Shown in pieces: positions 1 to 6,995 of a DNA stretch of 39,799 nt; within the stretch, counting starts at the first letter, position 1, and the number at the start of each line of letters is the position of its first letter. A program made the translations under genes and the position numbers. This DNA comes from JBAZAX01 sp041671765 (GTDB lineage Bacteria > Babelota > Babeliae > Babelales > RVW-14), in NCBI GenBank assembly GCA_041671765.1, contig JBAZAX010000013.1:1-39799 (forward strand), given 5' to 3'. A model generated the notes under the pieces. The model saw nothing but the letters and a program-made list of their open reading frames with translations. It made no database searches and was not told the origin of the DNA.

Positions 1-1
1 A

Positions 2-895
2 TTTGCAGATAGTTCTGAACCAAATCATGCAAATTTAATAAATCCAAATACAGATCTAAATTTAATAGATCACAACGTTATAGAACTTGCAGATAATATT
101 TGTAATTATATACTACAGGGACATTCTGTAGATGAAGTTATAGAAATGCTCAATGATGACCAAACACATTCATGCAATATCAATATTGAAAAACTCGTAA
201 CACATATCGAAAGTCTATTGAATAAAAAATATTCAACAGATAATGTCATAAATATTCTTGCTGGGAACAAAGAATTCGAAAAATTTTATATGCAAAAAAA
301 TTTTTGGGCTAAAATAAAAAATACTTATTTCGTATTAGAGTCTACCGCCATTCTTGTGATTATTGCAGTTGTATTTTATTTATTATATTTATTAGCTCAA
401 TGGTTAAATTTCAAAATACCTTGGTTCAAATATGAAGCTCAAAGAGCAGACGATAAAATTCCAAAGTCTGCAAACATCGAATTAGATAATCATTTATGTA
501 ACCATGATAAAACATCTCAAACGCCTACGGAACAAAAAGCACAAAGTGGCTGTTTGGATGCACAGCACGTTCACCAATCCCAAAATGGTGATACCCCTGC
601 CCAAACAACGCAGGGCGCTCCTAAATTAAGTCAAAATGAGCAAAGTTTTGACGGGTCTCAGTACCCAAATTGTGATGATGAAATAGACGACATAGATAAA
701 TTAGATCTCGAATTAAGCCATTCAATAACTAAACAAATCGAACAGGCAAGAAGATTTGGATTGGAAACAGAGGTGATGCAATTTGGCACTGGCCAAGCCA
801 TCCAACAATCAAGAAAAGATATTCCATTAGGCGGAATTGGTGAAAGATTTTTGCAACAAGTTGAATATGCAAAGAGTATCGGTTTAATTCCATAA
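2..895 (+). CDS. Membrane protein of unknown function, 5' end cut by window edge
   Basis: The frame is open from the left edge, so the start lies outside the window; the first internal ATG is at 146. The visible part has two related helical segments, one ending in 'VDEVIEMLND' and one in 'TDNVINILAG', both of the form I-x2-L...I...L...VI-x-L, so a short helical repeat is likely. One strong hydrophobic stretch (around 'ILVIIAVVFYLLYLLAQW') should span a membrane. After it comes a long polar Gln/Ser/Asp-rich region, then two short look-alike segments at the C-terminus ('IEQARRFGL' and 'VEYAKSIGL'). I recognise no known family. The next gene downstream is on the opposite strand, so it probably ends its transcript here. 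Confidence 0.7.
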   Translation, partial: FADSSEPNHANLINPNTDLNLIDHNVIELADNICNYILQGHSVDEVIEMLNDDQTHSCNINIEKLVTHIESLLNKKYSTDNVINILAGNKEFEKFYMQKNFWAKIKNTYFVLESTAILVIIAVVFYLLYLLAQWLNFKIPWFKYEAQRADDKIPKSANIELDNHLCNHDKTSQTPTEQKAQSGCLDAQHVHQSQNGDTPAQTTQGAPKLSQNEQSFDGSQYPNCDDEIDDIDKLDLELSHSITKQIEQARRFGLETEVMQFGTGQAIQQSRKDIPLGGIGERFLQQVEYAKSIGLIP

Positions 896-913
896 TAATA
901 CACACTGGTCAAA

Positions 914-1663
914 CTAAGGGGTATCGACCAATTTCATTTTCTTGAATTCACATATAAAATTATCTAATTCTCTATTAACGCCATCCAAAAAATCATCCGT
1001 TTTTCTATTAAGCCCAAGACAAAAAAGAAATACGTCCGAAGCATTTAAAAGAAAATTATCAAATTCTTCTTTCGAAATAAAAATATTGAAATCCATATCT
1101 TCAAGAAATTTCATTTGCAATTCACGTAAATGATCAATACCCACTCCTCCAACGCTTGCATAAAAATCGTCTGGATAAAATATTTCATCAAAACATTTAG
1201 CAGCTATTACAAATGCTGCTAAAAATATCCTATGCGATGAAAATTGATTAAAAATATTTGGACCATATTTTTTAATAAATCTATTAATATAGATATGTAT
1301 TGCCACATAACAAAATTAGGCCTGAGGAGCCATACGCACAAAACGATTTAAATAATCATCAAATCTAATGGAAGGTTCTTTTTCTTGTGGAGGATAAAAA
1401 ATACGAACTTTTTCTGGAACAGTCCTTAATCCAATCTCTTTTATTGGTTTTTGCTCAGCATCTTTTAAAACAAAAACTATGCTCTTAATTTTTTCTAAAA
1501 CTAAATAAATTAATTCTGAATCTCTGTTTGTATAAAATTTAGAAAGCACTCTATCCGGTTTGACTTCCGTCCCATATTGATCCATACCGTATAAATAAGA
1601 AATAATTGTGAAAATGAGAAAACAAGATAAACAAATTTTAGATACAAATACTCTGTAAATCAT
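914..1663 (-). pseudogene. Secreted PHO80-like cyclin, interrupted by an in-frame stop
   Basis: Two open pieces, 1316-1663 (signal peptide and N-terminal part) and 914-1306 (cyclin box), lie in the same frame and are separated by one TAA at 1316-1318. Joined, they match the two intact paralogues at 1905-2735 and 3224-4045 along most of their length: a similar signal peptide ending in 'YLYG' before Met27, 'VRIFY', 'CYV...YINRFI', 'SNIFNQFS'-like 'PNIFNQFS', 'HRIFLAAFVIAAKCFDE' and 'GGVGIDHLRELQMKFL'. No frameshift is needed. The piece before the stop keeps the signal peptide, so a short secreted fragment could still be made. The C-terminus is longer than in the paralogues. A sequencing error, recent decay or stop readthrough would each explain it; decay is the simplest. 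Confidence 0.75.
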
Positions 1664-1904
1664 AGCTCTATATTCCCTATAATTACATCTATTTTGTCAT
1701 GGTCTGAAAATGTTAAAGAAAAAAATATGTATTGATTTGATTATATACTGCAAACAAAAAAATTAAATTAAGTTTTTATTCAACATTTTTTTAATTTTAT
1801 ACCTTCATTAACATTATTAAATTCAAATATTGCCTTTAATAATTGATAATGCTTAAACTGATTATCAGGAATATTTTAGGGAATATTTATGAGGAATATT
1901 TTTT

Positions 1905-2735
1905 ATGATTAATAAAATATTTGTACCACAAACATATTTATGTTTGTGGCTTATTCTTACAACAGTATCCATATTATCGGGAATGGCCGAAAAAAAAGAG
2001 TCTGTAGTTTTTTCGAAGAGCAAATACGAAGCCATGCTAAAATTATATACGGAAGAAGAAAAGAAGTTGATTAACTTGGTTTTTGAAAAAATTATAAAGA
2101 TAATTGTTATTTTAAACGATGATGACCAGCCAATTAGAAAAAGAACCCCAGAACGTAGTAACACAATAAAAGAAATTGATTGGAGCAAAATTCCACTTAT
2201 TGATAAAGGTTATAGCTGTAGTTTCAGTACTTTTGATGAAGAAAGGGAATTTTCAAGACCAAAAGATATTCGAATTTTCTATGGAACTGACAAAAGCATA
2301 CCTAATGAAGTTAAACCAATTGATTATTTACATCGTATACAAACATATTTTCAATGCCCTGCATCTTGCTACGTAATTGCTCTCATATATATAGAAAGAT
2401 TTATTGATAAGATAGACGCCATAATGGAAAAAAAAGGTGGATCAAATATTTTCAATCAATTTTCATGTTACCGAATTTTTTTAGCAGCATTAACTGTCGC
2501 AACCAAATGTTTCAGTGATTTGTACTACTCAAACGCCTATTATGCCAAAGTTGGCGGAGTGGGAATAAAGGAATTATGGACCATTGAACATCAATTTCTT
2601 ATGATTATGGAATCAGATTTGAATGCTTCATTAGAAGAATACAATGCTACTGCTACTGAAAATCTTGATACCTTCATTGCGAGAAGGCAAAGAATGAGGG
2701 AAACCAAGTATGACGTTGCGGACCGAAAAAAATAG
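1905..2735 (+). CDS. Secreted PHO80-type cyclin-box protein (copy 2, intact)
   Basis: This is a 276-residue protein. Residues 1-26 are a hydrophobic signal peptide ending 'SILSG', followed by Met27. Residues about 135-250 are a cyclin box of the PHO80/PCL (P/U-type) class: 'YLHRIQTYFQCP', 'CYVIALIYIERFID', 'YRIFLAALTVATKCFSD', 'LYYSNAYYAKVGGVG', 'ELWTIEHQFLMIM'. The Lys (K201) and Glu (E228) that in eukaryotic cyclins contact the CDK are present. Cyclins have no enzymatic activity; they activate a partner kinase. With a Sec signal the protein is likely exported, so a host CDK is the plausible partner (inference). An SD-like 'GAGGA' lies upstream of the ATG. Its 3' end overlaps the start of the alkylation-repair relic at 2710. 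Confidence in the fold is high; confidence in the role is low. Confidence 0.88.
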   Translation: MINKIFVPQTYLCLWLILTTVSILSGMAEKKESVVFSKSKYEAMLKLYTEEEKKLINLVFEKIIKIIVILNDDDQPIRKRTPERSNTIKEIDWSKIPLIDKGYSCSFSTFDEEREFSRPKDIRIFYGTDKSIPNEVKPIDYLHRIQTYFQCPASCYVIALIYIERFIDKIDAIMEKKGGSNIFNQFSCYRIFLAALTVATKCFSDLYYSNAYYAKVGGVGIKELWTIEHQFLMIMESDLNASLEEYNATATENLDTFIARRQRMRETKYDVADRKK

Positions 2736-2964
2736 ACACAAGAATAATCTTGTTAATGATTTAAAACTGCTTTCTTCTGCCGAAAAAGCAAAACATATTC
2801 AGCGATTTTTTAAGACCAGCGTTGGACCGTATGCACACTCTAAAATTGTTTTAGAAAATTTTCTCTAGTTGCACGCAGGTAAAATGCCACGCACAACGCT
2901 ACGATATGCAATTGAACGCATCTCAGATAAAAAAAGAAAATATTTCATGAAAATCATGTCTTGA
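2710..2964 (+). pseudogene. Relic of a DNA alkylation repair (AlkD-like) gene
   Basis: From the ATG at 2710 one frame gives an AlkD-like N-terminus ('LLSSAEKAKHIQRFFKTSVG', compare the family's RFFKTGxGxY). It hits TAG at 2866-2868, then continues in the same frame with 'MPRTTLRYAIERISDKKR', which matches the family's C-terminal (M/A)PRTxLRYAIE motif, and stops at 2962-2964. The HEAT-repeat body, more than 100 residues, is missing between the two ends. The gene is therefore an internal-deletion remnant. It overlaps the last codons of the preceding cyclin gene in another frame. Confidence 0.6.
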
Positions 2965-3045
2965 TTTTGTAATTTTAAGTTTTAAATCTATAAAAACTTC
3001 GCTTGGATCAAATACGATTTTACGTTATTTTTTGTGTAATTTTTA

Positions 3046-3092
3046 AAAAAGACCAATTTAAGACGAAAAAATGCCTTTAAATTGGTCTTTTT
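3046..3092 (+). terminator. Intrinsic terminator hairpin
   Basis: A perfect 16-bp inverted repeat has arms AAAAAGACCAATTTAA at 3046-3061 and its complement at 3077-3092, with a 15-nt loop. The right arm ends in a T-run, and A and T runs flank both sides, so it can act in either direction. It sits after the alkylation-repair relic and before the third cyclin copy. Confidence 0.7.
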
Positions 3093-3110
3093 CAATTAAA
3101 TGGCATTTTT
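3066..3110 (+). terminator. Second hairpin overlapping the first
   Basis: The arm AAAAATGCC plus TTTAAATTG (3067-3084) pairs with CAATTAAATGGCATTTTT (3093-3110). There is a 9-bp perfect outer stem and a 5-bp inner stem, and the 3' arm ends in five T. Its left arm shares 3077-3084 with the right arm of the hairpin at 3046-3092, so the two cannot form together. It could be a tandem back-up terminator or an attenuator-like switch. Confidence 0.5.
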
Positions 3111-3223
3111 AATTCAATTAATTTTGTAGTATAATTAATTAATGCATTTTGTAATATTTATCAATATTATACATTATTTTAAACAATCAATAACATTTAC
3201 TTAATTTACTGGGGGTATCATTT

Positions 3224-4045
3224 ATGTTTAATAAGAAATTTATATCGATAATTTATTTGAATTTAACGCTTCTTTTTATAACCATACCTTGTATTTATGG
3301 AATGGAAGATAGGGCCCAAACACAAGGTGCTTTTACAATGGAAGCTTATGAGGCCATGAAAAAATCGCATACTACGCAAGAATTGGAATTAATGGACGCA
3401 ATTTTTGAAAAAATCATTCATATGATCGTTCTTTTGGATAGTGATTATAAACCAATTGAATTTGGAAGAAATCCTGAACATAGAACACCTGTAACAAAAG
3501 TTGATTTCAGTAAAATTCAATTTTTATTTCTTGATAAAGATTATAAACAAATTTCATATACTTTTGACGAAAAAGATGCAATAGATCAAAGGGGTGAAAC
3601 GTCAATTCTCAGAGATCTCCGAATTTTTTACGGTAGCCATGAAGACCCAATTATTGAGCTTAGACCAATTAATTATCTACGTCGAATGCAAACATACTTA
3701 AAATGCTCACCCTCATGTTACGTAATAGCCCTTAAATATATTGAAAAATTTATTAATAAAGTGGATGAAATAGTTCATAAAGAAGGTGGCTCCAATATTT
3801 TCAACCACATATCATTTCATCGGATATTTTTGGCTGCAATCACAATTGCTGGTAAATATTGCGATGATAGGTGGCATACAAACGCCTTTTATGCCAAAAT
3901 GGGAGGCGTAAGTGCAGAAGAATTATGGATGCTTGAGCTTCAGTTTGTCATGATTATGAAATTAGATTTGCACGTTAGTCGTGAAGAATTTGATGCAGCA
4001 TGCACAAATCTCGTCTCTAAAAAAACAAGGCATGGGAGCATTTGA
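3224..4045 (+). CDS. Secreted PHO80-type cyclin-box protein (copy 3, intact)
   Basis: A 273-residue paralogue of the gene at 1905-2735. It has a signal peptide 1-26 ending 'PCIYG' before Met27, an intermediate region with 'LRDLRIFYGS', then a cyclin box at about 145-260: 'YLRRMQTYLKCSPSCYVIAL', 'SNIFNHISFHRIFLAAITIA', 'NAFYAKMGGVSAEELWMLEL'. The CDK-contact pair is K211 and E238, at the same 27-residue spacing as in copy 2. GGGGG at 3211-3215 is a good ribosome site 8 nt before the ATG. A TATAAT at 3130-3135, just past the hairpins, is a likely -10 box, so this copy is probably transcribed on its own. The partner kinase is unknown; a host CDK is inferred. Confidence 0.88.
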   Translation: MFNKKFISIIYLNLTLLFITIPCIYGMEDRAQTQGAFTMEAYEAMKKSHTTQELELMDAIFEKIIHMIVLLDSDYKPIEFGRNPEHRTPVTKVDFSKIQFLFLDKDYKQISYTFDEKDAIDQRGETSILRDLRIFYGSHEDPIIELRPINYLRRMQTYLKCSPSCYVIALKYIEKFINKVDEIVHKEGGSNIFNHISFHRIFLAAITIAGKYCDDRWHTNAFYAKMGGVSAEELWMLELQFVMIMKLDLHVSREEFDAACTNLVSKKTRHGSI

Positions 4046-4157
4046 GCACCAAGCTCAAACAGTGCGACATCCGTATTTTCTAAGCCATCCAAAATTCGAA
4101 TATTTTAAAGAAAACTTAAAAAATTAAGTATGGCAGAATATTTAGCGTAAAATAGCC

Positions 4158-4418
4158 CTAAAAAATTTCATAGTACAAATTTTTTGGGGCTTGCTCATCT
4201 CCATCCTTCTTTTTACGCCTTCGCCCAAATATTTTTCCAGGCCATTTAAAAGGATTAATAGTATCAACTATTTCACTAGAAACCTCTCGCCTTATCCTTT
4301 TGGTAATATCTTGAACCACAGCATCATAAGCTCTGTACCCAATGTATCCTATTAAAAAAATCACCAAAAATATGATAAGCCAATTTATTATTTTTTTGAA
4401 AAACTTATTTGAACTCAT
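4158..4418 (-). CDS. Small single-pass membrane protein, unknown function
   Basis: An 86-residue protein when started at the ATG at 4418, which follows a GGGGAG ribosome site. An upstream ATG at 4463 would add 15 residues but has no ribosome site. Residues 10-28 are a transmembrane helix ('WLIIFLVIFLIGYIGY'). A charged, probably helical segment follows, then a basic cluster 'GRRRKKK' at 65-71. I see no family match. It lies about 150 nt downstream of the secreted Cys-rich gene on the same strand and could be the end of that transcript. Confidence 0.6.
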   Translation of the reverse strand: MSSNKFFKKIINWLIIFLVIFLIGYIGYRAYDAVVQDITKRIRREVSSEIVDTINPFKWPGKIFGRRRKKKDGDEQAPKNLYYEIF

Positions 4419-4571
4419 TGTAACCAATCTCCCCTTTATTACACATCGTTCTATACACAGCATATTAATAGTATCATTAACATATTAGATTAGGCAAAAA
4501 GAGATTCTAAATATTTTATATTCTTATTCAAGAATAAATAATATTTACTGGTATTTAACCATTATTGCAGC

Positions 4572-5297
4572 TTACTGAAGCAGGCATGGAGCAAGGTTAT
4601 CAAAAGCACCAATAATTCTATAGGCAGGATTTCTAAATTGAGTTATATCCAAAAATTTAGAAAAATATTCCATTTCTTTATGTGTAAATTTAGCTGGCCC
4701 GTCATAAGGCATACTTAAAATACATTGAAGTGGAGATGTGCTAAAAAAATAGATCATTCTTCTTCCATGATAAAAATCAATTTCTGCATGACATGCTTCC
4801 GGTTTAGCGCTTGGATCAAGCCGCATATTTATATGATCTATTAAATTTTTGTCACCTAAATTTGAGGGTAAATTTGTTGATGTAATCTCTTCAATGGCCA
4901 AGTATTGCCATATCTTGTCGTGATAAGTTATGAATACTTTTCCCGGTTGATGTAATAATTCAGAATCTTCTTCATAACAATCTTCTGATGGGCATATTTC
5001 ACACCTGCATATGTCAGAACATTTAGAATATCGTTGCCTAATTTCACTGATACTCCAACTTTTTTTGCTAGGATCTTGTTCTGATAGATCGCCAAAATGA
5101 TAAAGAAAGAACTTACTTAAATCATAAAAATATCCGCTGGCGCAAGTACCCTGCGTATGTAATTTACAAAATACTGCATTGGGAACAAAATATTGAGATT
5201 CGGATGATATTATTGGAAGATACTTAATTGGAAAAATGTATGAAACACCTACTACAGTCAAAAGAAAAAATAACGAAAATGATTTACTTAAAAACAT
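4572..5297 (-). CDS. Secreted cysteine-rich protein, unknown function
   Basis: A 241-residue protein with an N-terminal hydrophobic signal (about 1-23). A tight cysteine cluster, 'CSDICRCEICPSEDC' (Cys 93, 97, 99, 102, 107), could bind metal or form disulphides. I do not recognise a fold; the rest is a mixed alpha/beta-looking sequence. An AAAGG ribosome site precedes the ATG. It is the third gene of a tight minus-strand operon after the RING (5999-6754) and ankyrin (5318-5965) genes, with a 20-nt gap to the latter. It may therefore share their host-directed role (inference). Confidence 0.65.
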   Translation of the reverse strand: MFLSKSFSLFFLLTVVGVSYIFPIKYLPIISSESQYFVPNAVFCKLHTQGTCASGYFYDLSKFFLYHFGDLSEQDPSKKSWSISEIRQRYSKCSDICRCEICPSEDCYEEDSELLHQPGKVFITYHDKIWQYLAIEEITSTNLPSNLGDKNLIDHINMRLDPSAKPEACHAEIDFYHGRRMIYFFSTSPLQCILSMPYDGPAKFTHKEMEYFSKFLDITQFRNPAYRIIGAFDNLAPCLLQ

Positions 5298-5317
5298 ACA
5301 AACCTTTCGTAAAACGT

Positions 5318-5965
5318 TTAACTTGGTAAATTATCCAAGTTCAAATCCAACTTACGTAAAACATGGTATTTGGTATCTTCATCAAATTTAAGCCCCGCCC
5401 TAACAAGTATTTTTGCCATATCAATAACTTCTTTTTGTGCAATTCCAATTAATTGATTTTTTAGTTCTGATGGAGGTTCTTTTGAAAAATTTAAACAAAC
5501 GGTTTCAACAAAAAAATCAAAACATAACGAAGTAGAAAACCAAGGTATGGATGGTGGCATATCAATTCTAGCCTGATTTTGTAGTAACACATAAACAATT
5601 TTTGGTAAGTTGCGAATTATAGCCAACTGCAAGGCTGTCATTCCGCTAAGATTGTTAAGTAGGCCCACGGGTTTATTAATATTAGCACCCATAGCTAAAA
5701 TTTTTGGAATCCCTGAATAAAGCCCATAGTATGATGCCATATGGAGTGCCGTAAAACCTATTAATTCCTCTTGCACGGTCTCTTCCGAATCAATATCTGT
5801 CCCAATTCTAATTAATTTTTTTAGATGCTCTTGTGTTTTATCAAAACAATCTTCAAGTGTCGCTTTATATAACATAGCCGCATCAGATTTCTTAATTGCA
5901 AAGATATTTAAATAACTTAGAAATATTATTGGATAAATTAATAAAAATAAAAATTTAATTTTCAC
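5318..5965 (-). CDS. Secreted ankyrin-repeat protein
   Basis: A 215-residue protein starting at GTG. Residues 1-23 are hydrophobic and act as a signal or anchor ('FLFLLIYPIIFLSYLNIFA'). Ankyrin repeats cover about 35-136, with clear units at 70-99 ('GFTALHMASYYG' then 'ILAMGANINKP') and 108-136 ('GMTALQLAIIRN' then 'LLQNQARIDM'). Ankyrin repeats bind protein partners, and intracellular bacteria often export such proteins into host cells. The tail, about 137-215, has no recognisable domain. It sits 33 nt after the RING-finger gene and 20 nt before the Cys-rich gene, so the three are probably co-transcribed. Confidence 0.85.
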   Translation of the reverse strand: MKIKFLFLLIYPIIFLSYLNIFAIKKSDAAMLYKATLEDCFDKTQEHLKKLIRIGTDIDSEETVQEELIGFTALHMASYYGLYSGIPKILAMGANINKPVGLLNNLSGMTALQLAIIRNLPKIVYVLLQNQARIDMPPSIPWFSTSLCFDFFVETVCLNFSKEPPSELKNQLIGIAQKEVIDMAKILVRAGLKFDEDTKYHVLRKLDLNLDNLPS

Positions 5966-5998
5966 GATTGTTTTTCTTTTTTATTTAAGTTTTTTTAT

Positions 5999-6754
5999 TT
6001 AAGAATGACTACCCAAAATTAAAATGCGTAAAATTCTTTCCTGCAATGCCTGTTTTCCATACTCTGCCATCGCAATATCTGATTTATCTTTATAAAGATA
6101 ATCTGATATGAACAATGTTATGAATGGATAATCTAATTCTTTTCTGCAAGTTGGACAATGCCTATGTGCTTCGTCATGCTTTGTTAAATCTCGTCCTGTA
6201 TACCATTCAAATAAACAGTTGTAACAAAATACATGTTTACACGATAGAATTAGCGGATTGGCACCTATCTCAATTCTAGACAGGCAAATTGTACATATTT
6301 GATTACTTAATTGTGATGCATCTTCAAAATTAAATATATGTGCAGTTGGATATAGCTTTTCAAGATAAGTTGATAGATCTCCATAAAAACGATTCCCTAT
6401 ATTTTCGCGGTTTTCTCCCTCACGCTTTAAGAACGCTTTTATTGCACATAATTCTACCGGATTAACAACACCCTTACTTTTTGAAGTAATTATGCTTATA
6501 AAATGCGCTAATTCTACTAATGGATTTTCGCCACTGTAAGAATCCAATTCTTTGTCTTTACATGGAATTTCATCTTTACATGAAATTGCGTCTCGACATA
6601 AAATTACACGTTTAGGTGAACTTTCCATATATTTTGGAGCAGTCTCGCCCTTTATTATTTCAAATAAATTGGCCACTGTTATTGGCTGCATAGCAAAAGA
6701 ACTTTGGTTTGCAAAAATTAAAAATAAAACAACTAACAATACATTTTTTTTCAT
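5999..6754 (-). CDS. Secreted RING-finger protein, putative E3 ubiquitin ligase
   Basis: A 251-residue protein. The signal peptide is 1-21 ('LLVVLFLIFANQSSFA'), followed by Met22. A C3HC4 RING finger spans 154-203: CTIC (C154, C157), 'CKHVFCYNC' (C172, H174, C177, C180) and 'CPTC' (C200, C203). All eight zinc ligands are present, and Pro201 in the last pair is typical of E2-binding RINGs. Bacteria lack ubiquitin, so an exported RING would act on host E2 enzymes (inference). Around 50-70 a short repeat, 'CRDAISCKDEIPCKDKE', arises from a small DNA duplication. It is the first gene of the RING-ankyrin-Cys-rich operon. Confidence 0.88.
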   Translation of the reverse strand: MKKNVLLVVLFLIFANQSSFAMQPITVANLFEIIKGETAPKYMESSPKRVILCRDAISCKDEIPCKDKELDSYSGENPLVELAHFISIITSKSKGVVNPVELCAIKAFLKREGENRENIGNRFYGDLSTYLEKLYPTAHIFNFEDASQLSNQICTICLSRIEIGANPLILSCKHVFCYNCLFEWYTGRDLTKHDEAHRHCPTCRKELDYPFITLFISDYLYKDKSDIAMAEYGKQALQERILRILILGSHS

Positions 6755-6951
6755 TATATTAATCCCTTATTTTTTTGTTTTGGATACACCAAAATAAACA
6801 TGGTGCTTAAGCTACCATCATAGTAATTAAACTTCAAGCATTAATAAATTCTACAAAGCAAATACAAATGCTAATATTAATGTTATTTCGAAAAAGCAAA
6901 CATTCAGGTCTAATTTTCTCAAACTATTGACCTTCTTAGCAATTTTACAAT

Positions 6952-6957
6952 CATAAT
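6952..6957 (+). promoter_or_regulatory. Candidate -10 box for the phospholipase gene
   Basis: CATAAT at 6952-6957 follows TTGACC at 6927-6932 with a 19-nt spacer, longer than the usual 17. It lies in the 240-bp divergent gap between the RING operon and the phospholipase gene. This is a weak call based only on pattern. Confidence 0.25.
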
Positions 6958-6995
6958 AAAACTAGTTGTTTTTCTCTAAAATAGAAGGAAATTAT

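Noticed and set aside
1505..1663. Short N-terminal cyclin piece considered as a gene of its own
   Set aside because: It is in frame with the downstream cyclin box and aligns with the first half of the intact paralogues, so one broken gene explains both.
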